Notes: generated from the letters alone by a model not told the origin. A stretch of DNA of 64,000 nt from an uncultured Lachnospiraceae bacterium (GCA_947243855.1 CAMXIK010000001.1:62001-126000), one strand, 5' to 3'; positions 55,868-64,000 are shown, counted from the stretch's first letter. Program-made: numbers and translations.

Positions 55868-57033
55868 TGCGGTTTAACAGACAGGCGGAAAAAATGTTGC
55901 GGGCAGCATCTATGCTGGCAACGATAATCATACTGGTATATTTGGCGCAATTTTTTTTAGTTTGCTTTTTTTGCTGCTTGATTTTGATATGGAAACATGC
56001 GGTATGGCAGATCGCTGTTCCTTTTGTGGAGGACAAGGAGGCGGATTTGATCGCATGGTGCTGTTTTGGCATAGCGATTATGGCGGTATACGGAATGAGA
56101 AAGCAGCTTCGTGCTGTCTTTCGGGGAAAGCCATGGAAATGGTATGCAGTGCTTATCCTTCCGCTGCTTGTGGTGGAGGCGGTGGCCTATACGGCAAATT
56201 GGGGCGCACAATATGGCATTTTATATAGAAGCGGGGGAAATATGGGTCTGTATTACGATCAGATTTTCAGCTATGCAGGGTGGGTTATCCTGTCCGGTTT
56301 ATCTCTGTTTGCGGTGGGGGCATATGTATTTGGTATGCACCGGATTTATGTGGAACAGCAAAAAGCCGAGCGGTATCAAATGCAGGCAGCGGTCTATCAA
56401 ACGCTGGAGGAGCAGTACAGGCATTCGGAGCGGCTGAGACATGATTTAAAAAATCATGTGCTTGCGCTTCAAGGTCTGTGGGAGGAGCAGGCTTGGGAAA
56501 AGCTGGGGGATTATCTGGAAAGGATGGAGGACAGCGCACAGCTTAGAACAAATGAGGAAGCCACGGGAAACAGAGCGATGGACGCGCTTTTGTGCCAGAA
56601 ACGGAAAATGGCGGAGGAAAGAGGAATCTTATGGGAATGCAGCGTACAGATACCGAGATTTTGCCAGATAGATACATTTGATTTGTGCGTCCTGTTTGGA
56701 AATATACTGGATAATGCGGTGGAGGCGTGCGACAGATTAAAAGACAGTGGGACGCGGCGGGATTCGCAGCCCTTTATCCACGTTCGTGCGGAGGCCGTCA
56801 AAAAATGCTTTTTACTGGAAGTCAAAAATAGTATGAATGCTGTAGAGCAGAAAAAGGGCGGGCCATCGGGGAAAGAAAACCCGCAAGGGCATGGAATCGG
56901 CCTGCTGAACGTGGGAGACGTGGTGCGCAGATACAACGGCGTTTTGAACACGGAAATGCAGAACGCCGTTTATGATATCTCAATTTTGCTGCCGCTTGGG
57001 GAGGCCGCATATGACACTGAACGGGCTGTTTGA
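55867..57033 (+). CDS. GHKL-domain sensor histidine kinase
   Basis: A 388-residue AgrC-type kinase. The N-terminal half has about five membrane segments (to about residue 160), then a dimerisation helix with the phospho-acceptor His in RLRHDLKNH, and an ATP-binding domain with the N box NILDNAVEAC and G box GHGIGLLNV. The ATG at 55867 overlaps the regulator's stop (TGATG), preferred over the GTG at 55864. It forms a two-component pair with the upstream LytTR regulator; the stimulus is not evident. Confidence 0.9.
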   Translation: MRFNRQAEKMLRAASMLATIIILVYLAQFFLVCFFCCLILIWKHAVWQIAVPFVEDKEADLIAWCCFGIAIMAVYGMRKQLRAVFRGKPWKWYAVLILPLLVVEAVAYTANWGAQYGILYRSGGNMGLYYDQIFSYAGWVILSGLSLFAVGAYVFGMHRIYVEQQKAERYQMQAAVYQTLEEQYRHSERLRHDLKNHVLALQGLWEEQAWEKLGDYLERMEDSAQLRTNEEATGNRAMDALLCQKRKMAEERGILWECSVQIPRFCQIDTFDLCVLFGNILDNAVEACDRLKDSGTRRDSQPFIHVRAEAVKKCFLLEVKNSMNAVEQKKGGPSGKENPQGHGIGLLNVGDVVRRYNGVLNTEMQNAVYDISILLPLGEAAYDTERAV

Positions 57034-57113
57034 AACAATATGCTAAAAGGCCCGGTACGTTATGTCGAAACAGAGAATGGACAGATATAACAGAACAGCA
57101 AAGGAGGACGACT

Positions 57114-57641
57114 ATGCACACAAAGACGATGGAAGGATTAATCGGCGCAAGGACCAATATGGAGATGCTCAATACTCCGTTTCGGGTTTTTAAAGAGGCG
57201 AGACTCAAGGGAGACACGGCAATGATGGAGCGGGCGATGGGTTATATGGGTGATTTTCACGAAGATGCTTATGAGTACAAAGAGGAAGCCGACGAGGGTA
57301 TGAAGAAGGATATCGAGGAGACCCGGAAGATTGCAGAAGAGCAGCGCGAGGAGATGATCAAAAACCGCAGGGAAGAGCGCGAAGAGCAACAGAAGAAATT
57401 GGAGGAGGAAAGAAAAGAAAATAAAGGCGATCAAGCTGTGGACACTGTCGAAATCAGCGAGGAGGGCAAGGTGCTTTTAAAGGAGAATACGCCGGAGACC
57501 AAGACAGACATAGAAGGGACAGATGTAGATACAGAGTCAGCCCCGAAGCCAAAGATGGATTTGGAACCTGTGTTTTATTCAAGCGCGGGGGAGGTAAAGC
57601 AGACGGAAGATGCGGGAGCGAAGGTGTCGGCATCGGTGTAG
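57114..57641 (+). CDS. Hypothetical protein with charged coiled coil
   Basis: A 175-residue protein I do not recognise. After a short start (MHTKTMEGLIGARTNMEMLN) there is a highly charged Glu/Lys/Arg coiled coil (about 50-115), then a Glu/Lys/Thr-rich, probably disordered tail. There is no signal peptide or membrane helix. The frame extends to 57030, but AAGGAGG before the ATG at 57114 fixes the start. It stands alone between the sensor kinase and a 33-residue gene. Codon use is like that of surrounding genes. Confidence 0.72.
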   Translation: MHTKTMEGLIGARTNMEMLNTPFRVFKEARLKGDTAMMERAMGYMGDFHEDAYEYKEEADEGMKKDIEETRKIAEEQREEMIKNRREEREEQQKKLEEERKENKGDQAVDTVEISEEGKVLLKENTPETKTDIEGTDVDTESAPKPKMDLEPVFYSSAGEVKQTEDAGAKVSASV

Positions 57642-57764
57642 AAAAGTATTGTTAGGCAAATAGAACTTTAAGTCCCAAATATAGGACTTCATAAATGATA
57701 TCCTCTTTTCAGAACATGAGTTCGCTAATTGAATCAGCGGACTAGAAGGAAAGGAGGAAATATT

Positions 57765-57866
57765 ATGAAGGGTTATGCAGTAGAGAGCGGCTATATGGGA
57801 TATGTGAACGGAGTATATATGTTATTTGCCAGCGAAACAGATTATACGGATTATATGGCGGAATAG
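57765..57866 (+). CDS. Small protein, 33 residues
   Basis: A short frame beginning MKGYAVESGYMGYVNG and ending YTDYMAE, rich in Tyr, Gly and Met. It has a near-perfect ribosome binding site (AAGGAGG eight bases before the ATG), which strongly suggests it is translated. It resembles small 'GYMGYV.G.Y.LFASE' proteins that I recall from other Firmicutes, of unknown function. Two small hairpins lie upstream (AAGTCC/GGACTT at about 57671-57690, and AGTTCGCT/AGCGGACT near 57719-57743). Confidence 0.6.
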   Translation: MKGYAVESGYMGYVNGVYMLFASETDYTDYMAE

Positions 57867-58113
57867 TGGGCATAGTTTATGAGGATGAGATAAACGGCCA
57901 CGACTCCGCCTATTTTTTGGTTGATAGAACGGGGGGAATACAGTACAATACAAATGTATGCGTTCGACGAGCAGGGAAAGCGGGGCGCAGTAATTCGGGC
58001 CAGCGTGCGCGGCTGTAGCTGCGGCATAGCACGAAAACATATTTGCCAAAGAGCGAACATAGGAATAAAATAGCGCATAGATTGAGAGTGGATGCATATG
58101 CGCGGGGGAATAT
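57867..58113 (+). other. 247-bp intergenic region with GC-rich structure
   Basis: No convincing gene. A GTG frame directly after the 33-residue gene runs 50 codons but has no ribosome binding site. A GC-rich section (about 57966-58030) can fold locally, and a 7-bp inverted repeat GCGCATA/TATGCGC (58073-58103) sits just before the hydrolase ribosome binding site. I could not match it to a known RNA. Confidence 0.35.
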
Positions 58114-58878
58114 ATGGTCAAAAAGATAGATGGGATTCCAGTGAATTATATAGACGCGGGTGAAGGTGAAATCGTTCTTCTTTTACACGGCTGGGGCGCT
58201 AACATTACCCTGTATCAGGGCTTGATTGATACATTGAAGGGAAAGAGACGGGTGATTGCGCTTGATATGCCGGGCTTTGGAAAAACGCCAGAGCCGCCTG
58301 TGCCGTGGTGCGTGGACGATTATGTGGATTTTGTCCTGAAGTTTATAGCGTCCTTTTCGATTAAGAGATTGAGCGTAGTGGTGCATTCTTTTGGCGGAAG
58401 GGTGTTTTTTAAAATGAATGCAAGAGACAATCTGCCTTTTGCTGTGGAACGTGCCGTGTTGATTGACAGCGCTGGGATTTTGCCAAAGAAAACATTTAGG
58501 CAGAGGGCGAGTCTCAAATGTTATAAACTTGGGCGGGCGTTTATGAGTACCAAAGCGATGCGCTTTCTCTATCCCGATGCAGTGGAGGATATGCGGCGCA
58601 AAAGAGGTTCTTCCGATTATAACAACGCGACGCCCCTGATGCGCGCTACACTGGTAAAAGTGGTGAATGAGGATCTGGAACCGTTGATTCATTTGGTAAC
58701 ATGTCCGACTCTTTTAATATGGGGGGATTTGGATACGGCAACGCCCATAGAAGATGCGAGACGGATGGAAGAATTGATTGCGGATGCGGGACTGGTAGTG
58801 TGTGAGGGAGCAGGACATTTTTCCTATGCGGAACAGCCAGTAAAAGTGAACGGCGCATTGCAGGCTTTTTTCGGTTAA
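58114..58878 (+). CDS. Alpha/beta-hydrolase
   Basis: A 254-residue alpha/beta-fold hydrolase. The oxyanion region is LLLHGWGAN (about 22-30), the nucleophile Ser92 lies in VVHSFGG, the acid is Asp205 or Asp207 in WGDLDTATP and His235 in GAGHFSY. All are intact, so it is probably an active esterase or similar enzyme; the substrate is unknown. It starts after GGGGGAATAT and sits 12 bases before a Mur-ligase gene, so a cell-envelope role is possible. Confidence 0.85.
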   Translation: MVKKIDGIPVNYIDAGEGEIVLLLHGWGANITLYQGLIDTLKGKRRVIALDMPGFGKTPEPPVPWCVDDYVDFVLKFIASFSIKRLSVVVHSFGGRVFFKMNARDNLPFAVERAVLIDSAGILPKKTFRQRASLKCYKLGRAFMSTKAMRFLYPDAVEDMRRKRGSSDYNNATPLMRATLVKVVNEDLEPLIHLVTCPTLLIWGDLDTATPIEDARRMEELIADAGLVVCEGAGHFSYAEQPVKVNGALQAFFG

Positions 58879-58890
58879 GAGGGCGTTAGA

Positions 58891-60519
58891 ATGGATATTG
58901 TAATCTTTGGCATATGGATGGTCACCTATTTGGTAGGGGCGGTCTGGTATATTTTATATCTAATGCATATGTTTCAGCAAAATTCCTATAAGCCGCGGGA
59001 ATACGGGGAGTGGATGGGTATGCATGCCAACGTGGGCAGGCTGCTTGGCAAATGCTTGTATGCGCTGATCTCTCTTCCGCTTGTGCTGATAGGGAACCGA
59101 GGCGGCCTGATAGCGGCCTGTCTGATGAATGGCATGACTATGCTGGTCAACAAACCCCATGAGGCGAAAAAACCATTGGTGTATACACCGCGTGTAAGAA
59201 GGATGCTTGTCACTACCGGCATTTTATACCTTTTTGTCATGGCGGTGGTTTTGCTGCCGTGGATGTGGATGAGGACGGCGGGAGGGACAATTTTAACATC
59301 GCCGGGAATGTTTGCGCAGCCGTATTATCCGATGTTTCGGAACGTGGAGTTTGGGTTGCTGCTTTTGTTTCTTCTACAGCCCTTTTTGGTATTGCTGGTG
59401 AATGGCCTCAATCATCCGATTGAGAAAGGAATTGACCAGCATTATATTAATGACGCCGCGCGGATTTTGCGGGAAATGCCGAATTTAAAAATTATCGGCG
59501 TGACGGGAAGCTACGGTAAGACCAGCGTAAAATATTATCTGAGTACGCTGCTTTCGACGCAGTATAATGTGCTGCATACGCCGGGCAATTACAATACGAC
59601 GCTGGGTGTGGTGAGGACGATCCGGGAGAGGATGAAACCGTTTCATGAAATATTTATCTGCGAGATGGGTGCGAGGGAAGTGGGAGACATCAAGGAGATC
59701 TGCGATTTGGTGCATCCCAATTACGGCATCATCACTTCTATCGGGCCGCAGCATTTACAGAGTTTTCATACCATAGACAATATTGTTGCCACCAAGTTCG
59801 AGCTGGCGGAGGCGGTGCCTGATGCCGGGAAAGTATTTTTAAATTATGACAATCGCTATATCAGGGAAAAACAGATCAATAAGAAGATTGTCAGCTATGG
59901 AATTGAGGAGGGGGCGGATTTCCGAGCTTATGATATTGCGGTTTCTCCGAGAGGATCTTTTTTCAAAATGAAGGATGAGACGGGGAAAGAGTATGAGTTC
60001 CATACGAAGCTGGTGGGCAGCCATAATGTGCAGAACATCGCGGGAGCCATTGCTGTAGCGCATACGCTGGGGATTCCCATGGAGAAACTGCTTCATCCCG
60101 TGAAACAGTTGGAAAGTGTGCCGCATAGGCTGCAGCTTGTAAGGCAGGGCGACAGAATCTTACTAGACGACGCTTACAATTCCAATAGAAACGGTTTTGA
60201 GGCGGCCCTTGATACGCTTTCTATGTTTCAGGAATTACGGATTCTTTTGACACCGGGTATGGTGGAACTGGGCGAAAAGCAGTATGATGAAAATAAGGCG
60301 GTAGGAGTTTATGCCGCTGACAAGTGCGATTATGCGGTGCTTGTAGGAGCGGAACAGACGAAGCCGATACAAGATGGGCTTTTAGAAGCCGGATTTCCAG
60401 AGAACAGGATGATTGTGGTGGATACCTTGCAGGAGGCTTTTCGGATGGTGAACGCGATTCCCAATGAGAAGCAGAAGGTAGTTTTGATTGAGAATGATCT
60501 GCCGGATAACTATGCGTAA
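58891..60519 (+). CDS. Membrane-fused MurF-like Mur ligase
   Basis: A 542-residue protein whose C-terminal 345 residues are a Mur ligase: ATP loop GVTGSYGKTS (203-212), NYNTTLGVVRTI, EMGAREVGDI, GSHNVQNIAGAIAVA and LDDAYNSN are the MurF signature, so it should join a D-Ala-D-Ala-type dipeptide to a UDP-MurNAc peptide or act on a similar substrate. The usual MurF N-terminal substrate domain is absent. Instead the first 175 residues contain about four membrane segments (near 2-25, 52-85, 106-128, 152-172). It is followed by a D-Ala-D-Ala ligase, matching the pathway. Confidence 0.85.
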   Translation: MDIVIFGIWMVTYLVGAVWYILYLMHMFQQNSYKPREYGEWMGMHANVGRLLGKCLYALISLPLVLIGNRGGLIAACLMNGMTMLVNKPHEAKKPLVYTPRVRRMLVTTGILYLFVMAVVLLPWMWMRTAGGTILTSPGMFAQPYYPMFRNVEFGLLLLFLLQPFLVLLVNGLNHPIEKGIDQHYINDAARILREMPNLKIIGVTGSYGKTSVKYYLSTLLSTQYNVLHTPGNYNTTLGVVRTIRERMKPFHEIFICEMGAREVGDIKEICDLVHPNYGIITSIGPQHLQSFHTIDNIVATKFELAEAVPDAGKVFLNYDNRYIREKQINKKIVSYGIEEGADFRAYDIAVSPRGSFFKMKDETGKEYEFHTKLVGSHNVQNIAGAIAVAHTLGIPMEKLLHPVKQLESVPHRLQLVRQGDRILLDDAYNSNRNGFEAALDTLSMFQELRILLTPGMVELGEKQYDENKAVGVYAADKCDYAVLVGAEQTKPIQDGLLEAGFPENRMIVVDTLQEAFRMVNAIPNEKQKVVLIENDLPDNYA

Positions 60520-60675
60520 GCACAGAACCGTGCAGATTTATGAAAAACAGGACGAGAAAGCTTGCTTTCAGAGAACTGTTTTGAAATAAATCTATAGGGC
60601 GAGAGCCCGTATTGAGCAAAAGGAAAGCGCTGTAGGCGCGATTTTGCGAAATCAAAAGGAGGCAATGAAGGAATT

Positions 60676-61857
60676 ATGAAAATTCGCGTGGGTGTTTTTT
60701 TTGGCGGCAAGAGTGTGGAGCATGAAGTCTCTGTGATCTCGGGGCTGCAGGCATACAATGCTTTTGACAAGGATAAATATGAGCCGGTTCCGATCTATAT
60801 TACAAAGGAGAACGAACTTTATACAGGCGAGCTGATTGCCGATATTGCCAACTACAGAAATATTCCAGAACTCTTAAAAAAGAGCACGCGCGTTTTTCTG
60901 ATGAGCGAGCAAAACGGTGTAAAACTGATCCAATACCCAGAGAAAAAGTTTGGCAGCTCCGAGGTGGGACAGATCGATGTGGCCTTTCCAGTGGTACATG
61001 GAGCCAATGTGGAGGACGGCTCTTTACAGGGATTCCTGCGGCATTATAATATCCCCTTTGCGGGCTGCGATGTGATGGCATCGGCTGTGACGATGGATAA
61101 GTATGTGATGAAGACGGTTTTGAAAGACAACGGAATTCCGGTTCTTGACTGCGTGACATTGCACGGAAAAGAGTATGAGAGCGGCGAAGAGGCGGCGTAT
61201 GCAAAGGTGGAGGAGAAAATTTCTTATCCGGTCATTGTAAAGCCGGTCAATCTTGGTTCCAGCGTGGGCATTAAGGTAGCGAAAGACAGGGAAGAATTGA
61301 AAGAGGCATTGGAGTACGCATTTACTTTCGGGCCGAAGGTGTTGATAGAACGGGCGATTATGAATCTGCGGGAGATTAACTGCGCAGTCATGGGCGATTA
61401 TGAAGAGGCGCAGGCCTCTGAGTGCGAGGAGCCGATTTCCAGCGACGAGATTTTGAGTTATGAAGATAAATATGTGGCAGGCAGCAAAGGCGGCTCCGAG
61501 GGGATGAGAACTGCAAAGAGAGAATTGCCCGCAAACCTGAGTACCGAAAAGCGTGAGGAGATTCGGCAGATGGCGGTTAAGACGTTTCAGACGCTTGGCT
61601 GTAACGGCGTATCGCGGATTGACTTTATGATCGATCAAGATACCGATCAGGTGTATGTCAATGAGATCAATCCGATACCGGGTTCTCTTGCTTTTTATCT
61701 CTGGGAGGCGCTTGGAAAGCCATATGCAGAGCTTTTGGATGATATGGTCAATCTGGCCCTTAAGCGAGAGCGGGAGGAGAAGAGTATGCTTACTTCTTTC
61801 GACAGTAATATCTTGCAGAATGCGAATTTGTCTGGGACGAAGGGTGTGAAAAAGTAG
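60676..61857 (+). CDS. ddl: D-alanine--D-alanine ligase
   Basis: A 393-residue ATP-grasp ligase. The N-terminal VFFGGKSVEHEVSVISG is the classic Ddl start, the ATP-binding region is VIVKPVNLGSSVGIKVA and the metal-binding part VNEINPIPGSLAFYLWE. It is about 30-80 residues longer than minimal Ddl proteins, and the segment before the last domain (SDEILSYEDKYVAGSKGG) differs from the usual omega loop, so it may belong to a side branch. It lies 156 bases after the MurF-like gene; that gap shows no gene. Confidence 0.88.
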   Translation: MKIRVGVFFGGKSVEHEVSVISGLQAYNAFDKDKYEPVPIYITKENELYTGELIADIANYRNIPELLKKSTRVFLMSEQNGVKLIQYPEKKFGSSEVGQIDVAFPVVHGANVEDGSLQGFLRHYNIPFAGCDVMASAVTMDKYVMKTVLKDNGIPVLDCVTLHGKEYESGEEAAYAKVEEKISYPVIVKPVNLGSSVGIKVAKDREELKEALEYAFTFGPKVLIERAIMNLREINCAVMGDYEEAQASECEEPISSDEILSYEDKYVAGSKGGSEGMRTAKRELPANLSTEKREEIRQMAVKTFQTLGCNGVSRIDFMIDQDTDQVYVNEINPIPGSLAFYLWEALGKPYAELLDDMVNLALKREREEKSMLTSFDSNILQNANLSGTKGVKK

Positions 61858-61892
61858 GGACTGATGAATCCTGTGGAAAAGGAAGAGATTGT

Positions 61893-63428
61893 ATGGCAAT
61901 ACCAACAAACATTAAAACTTTACTATCAGGCGAGGTAGTAGAATGGGCAAGGATTGAATTTAAAGAGACGTGGGACTCAGCGGCGGCTTTGAAGACGATT
62001 TGTGCATTTGCCAATGATCTTGATAATTGGGGCGGCGGCTATATTGTTATTGGTGTTGGTGAGAGTGACGGAGCTCCGATCTATCCGTTAAAAGGGGTTC
62101 CGACAGATAAGCTTGATGCTTATCAGAAAAATATTTATGCAAAGTGTAAATTGATTAGACCTGCATATACGCCAATAATAGGTGTAGAGACATATCAGGA
62201 TAAGCAATTTATTGTTCTATGGTGTCCGGGCGGAGATAACAGGCCATATTCTGCACCTAAGACTATGGCAAAGGATAACAGGGAACGGATTCATTATATT
62301 CGTAAAGCGTCAAGTACGGTTGAACCATCGGACGATGAAGAAAAGGATCTGTTTAGTCTGGCCAATAGGATACCCTATGATGACAGAGTAAATCATCAGG
62401 CAGATGTGACGGATTTAAACATAACTCTTATTCAGAATTATTTGAAAGAGGTTAAAAGTTCTCTTTATGAGAAGTCAAAAACGGCAGATTTTATAGAAGT
62501 GTGCCGTGATATGAATATTATTAGCAGTCTTCCAGAATATGTAAAACCCAAAAATGTCGGATTGATGTTTTTCAGTATGGAGCCGGACAAGTTTTTTCCG
62601 TATACACAAATAGATGTTGTACAGTTTCCACAGGGATTGGGCGGAAATGACATTATAGAAAATACATTTAAAGGGCCGATTCACCAACAATTGAGAGATG
62701 CGCTTCAATTTATTAAGAATACAATTATCACCGAAAAAGTGGTAAAACATCCAGACAGAGCAGAGGCAGACCGTTTTTTTAACTATCCGTATGCGGCAAT
62801 AGAAGAAGCTTTGTCTAATGCGGTATATCATCGTGCTTATGATCTTCGCGAACCGATTGAAGTACGCGTGGAAAATGACAGGGTAGAGATTGTAAGTTTT
62901 CCCGGACCAGATCGTTCTGTGACGCAGGAAGGATTAAAAAATTATCGTGTGTCGAATCGCAGATATAGAAATCGGCGAATCGGTGATTTCTTAAAAGAGT
63001 TACATTTGACCGAGGGTAGAAATACCGGTTTTAAGAAAATACTTGATGCACTTGAGGTAAATGGCTCTCCAAAACCGGAATTTGAGACGGACGATGAGCA
63101 TAGCTATTTTATATCGAGACTGTTTGTACATGAGGCATTTTTAAAAGAGGGTGAGCCAAAAAGGAGCCAAAAAGGAGCCGAAAAGGAGCCAAAAAGGAGC
63201 CAAAAAGAAGCCAAAAAGGAGCCGAAAAGGAGCCAAAAAGGAGCCGAAAGAAAACAGATGATTCAGGAATTGCTAAGAGAAAATCCATTCATGACTCAGA
63301 CAATGTTAATGAAAAAATTACATTTGAGTAGAAAACAGGTGCAGAATGATATAAAGGAACTACAGGAGGAGGGTGTGCTTGTAAGGGAAGGTTCAAATAG
63401 AAATGGAAAATGGGTATTGAAGAATTAA
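61893..63428 (+). CDS. AlbA_2/Schlafen-like ATP-binding transcriptional regulator with tandem repeat
   Basis: A 511-residue protein. The N-terminal AlbA_2 (Schlafen-like, divergent AAA) domain spans about 15-150, with VEWARIEFKETWD, GGGYIVIGV and HYIRKASST. A second part (about 290-410) carries the EEALSNAVYHRAYD segment of the companion ATPase-like domain. A lysine-rich linker (about 420-455) is made of an 11-residue repeat (EPKRSQKGAEK) encoded by a tandem 11-bp DNA repeat, and a C-terminal winged helix follows (about 455-511). The start follows AAGGAAG. A change in repeat number not divisible by three would remove the winged helix. Confidence 0.85.
   Translation: MAIPTNIKTLLSGEVVEWARIEFKETWDSAAALKTICAFANDLDNWGGGYIVIGVGESDGAPIYPLKGVPTDKLDAYQKNIYAKCKLIRPAYTPIIGVETYQDKQFIVLWCPGGDNRPYSAPKTMAKDNRERIHYIRKASSTVEPSDDEEKDLFSLANRIPYDDRVNHQADVTDLNITLIQNYLKEVKSSLYEKSKTADFIEVCRDMNIISSLPEYVKPKNVGLMFFSMEPDKFFPYTQIDVVQFPQGLGGNDIIENTFKGPIHQQLRDALQFIKNTIITEKVVKHPDRAEADRFFNYPYAAIEEALSNAVYHRAYDLREPIEVRVENDRVEIVSFPGPDRSVTQEGLKNYRVSNRRYRNRRIGDFLKELHLTEGRNTGFKKILDALEVNGSPKPEFETDDEHSYFISRLFVHEAFLKEGEPKRSQKGAEKEPKRSQKEAKKEPKRSQKGAERKQMIQELLRENPFMTQTMLMKKLHLSRKQVQNDIKELQEEGVLVREGSNRNGKWVLKN
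63153..63250 (+). repeat. 11-bp tandem repeat in coding sequence
   Basis: Eight full copies of GAGCCAAAAAG and its one-base variants (GAGCCGAAAAG three times counting the partial copy, AAGCCAAAAAG once), plus a 10-base ninth copy. Because 11 is not a multiple of three, adding or losing one or two units shifts the frame. Confidence 0.95.
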
Positions 63429-63433
63429 TTATG

Positions 63434-63467
63434 ACAGTACAGTCCAAGTGGGCTGTGCTGTTTTTTC
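63434..63467 (+). terminator. Intrinsic terminator after the AlbA_2 gene
   Basis: A 12-bp stem with two GU pairs (63434-63445 with 63450-63461), loop AAGT, followed by six Ts. Confidence 0.85.
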
Positions 63468-63507
63468 TACTTAGGATATTCTCCTGAAAAACTGTTCCAA
63501 AATATCA

Positions 63508-63555
63508 TTGACAAATAGATACTTTACACATATAATTAAACCCTGAGTTTAATTA
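63508..63555 (+). promoter_or_regulatory. Consensus promoter with palindromic operator before the flavodoxin-like gene
   Basis: TTGACA (63508-63513), 17 bp, TATAAT (63531-63536): perfect sigma-A elements. A 9-bp perfect inverted repeat TAATTAAAC/GTTTAATTA with a 5-base spacer (63533-63555) covers the -10 and the start site. This suggests tight repression by a dimeric regulator, for example of TetR or MarR type, not found in this window. Confidence 0.8.
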
Positions 63556-63602
63556 ATGATTAGAAAAAAGAAATCTAAGATATGAGAAGGAAATGGAGAA
63601 CT

Positions 63603-64000
63603 ATGATAGGTATTTATTTCAGCGGCACAGGAAATACGAAGCACTGCACGGAAAAGCTGGTGCACTTATTGGACGAAACGGCGCAAGCCGTTCCGATGGA
63701 GACCAAAGAAGCTGTGGAGGCATTGTCTCGGCAGAATTTTGTAATTTTGGCCTATCCGGTGCAATATTCCAACGCGCCTGTACTTGTGAGAGACTTTATT
63801 ACAAACCATGCGCCGCTTTGGAAAGATAAGAAGGTGCTCTGTATGGCGACGATGGGACTGTTCAGCGGGGACGGTGCGGGCTGCTCGGCACGTCTGCTCA
63901 AAAAATACGGCGCCGAGATCGTTGGCGGCCTGCACATCGTTATGCCAGATTCTATCTGTGACGTAAAGCTGTTAAAAAGATCGGCTGAAAAAAATAGAAA
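63603..64000 (+). CDS. Flavodoxin-like/EFR1-family ferredoxin protein, 3'-truncated
   Basis: The frame from ATG 63603 stays open to the end of the window (about 132 residues seen). It begins MIGIYFSGTGNTKHC, the FMN phosphate-binding loop (FSGTGNT) of flavodoxins, and continues with NFVILAYPVQYSNAPVLVRDF and VLCMATMGLFSGDG, as in EFR1-type flavodoxin-ferredoxin proteins whose ferredoxin domain would lie beyond the window. It probably transfers electrons in an anaerobic pathway. GGAG stands five bases before the ATG. The upstream promoter and palindrome indicate inducible expression. Confidence 0.8.
   Translation, partial: MIGIYFSGTGNTKHCTEKLVHLLDETAQAVPMETKEAVEALSRQNFVILAYPVQYSNAPVLVRDFITNHAPLWKDKKVLCMATMGLFSGDGAGCSARLLKKYGAEIVGGLHIVMPDSICDVKLLKRSAEKNR

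Noticed and set aside
57868-58017. GTG-started 50-codon frame after the 33-residue gene
   Set aside because: No ribosome binding site, Arg-rich random-looking end, no conserved pattern recalled.
63153-63250. CRISPR array
   Set aside because: The 11-bp units are contiguous with no spacers and lie inside a gene.

Overview
The window reads as chromosomal DNA of an anaerobic Gram-positive Firmicute, most likely a gut Lachnospiraceae member. The signs are strong AGGAGG-type ribosome binding sites, sigma-A promoters with extended -10 elements, a DnaD/DnaI-type replication gene pair, paired glgC-glgD, a spoVG gene, GHKL/LytTR two-component genes and lipoprotein binding proteins. The assignment is inferred from gene content and style, not from a marker search. 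No rRNA, tRNA, insertion sequence or CRISPR array was found.

Layout. 1-4.7 kb: F1 sector of the ATP synthase operon (partial atpH, atpAGDC). 4.8-8.4 kb: a hypothetical protein, a large membrane-anchored protein and a HAD phosphatase. 8.4-15.1 kb (minus strand): an AbiD/F-type HEPN protein with its own promoter and a candidate small RNA, a QueT transporter behind a preQ1-like riboswitch, a PRPP-synthetase-like protein, DnaI- and DnaD-like proteins below a cluster of DnaA boxes, and murC. 15.4-18.3 kb: glgC, glgD, spoVG. 18.4-27.1 kb: one ten-gene operon joining a polar amino-acid ABC importer to a cytidylate-kinase-like protein, a circularly permuted ATP-grasp, an alpha-E protein, a transglutaminase and two M14/AstE-like proteins. 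27.3-31.5 kb: pth and mfd. 31.5-41.5 kb: an A+T-richer type I restriction-modification island (hsdM, hsdS, hsdR) with two RhuM-family proteins and an AIPR-family protein inserted among the core genes.

41.6-51.8 kb: a sucrose/fructo-oligosaccharide locus with two GH13 enzymes, a PfkB sugar kinase, a LacI repressor with recognisable operators, an ABC sugar importer and a GH32 enzyme. 51.9-55.0 kb: a serine recombinase, a small segment bounded by two inverted crossover-like sites and holding an outward-facing promoter, then a GT2 and an ArnT/PMT-like glycosyltransferase, which together look like a phase-variable surface-glycan unit. 55.1-57.0 kb: LytTR response regulator and GHKL sensor kinase. 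57.1-61.9 kb: two hypothetical proteins (one of 33 residues), an alpha/beta hydrolase, a membrane-fused MurF-like ligase and a D-Ala-D-Ala ligase. 61.9-64 kb: an AlbA_2/Schlafen-like protein carrying an 11-bp coding tandem repeat, then the start of a flavodoxin-like gene behind a consensus promoter and palindromic operator.

The most notable observations are the HEPN-toxin/small-RNA pair near 9.4 kb, the invertible promoter near 52.6 kb, the frame-shifting 11-bp repeat near 63.2 kb, the ATP-grasp/transglutaminase/transporter operon, and the compound defence island.
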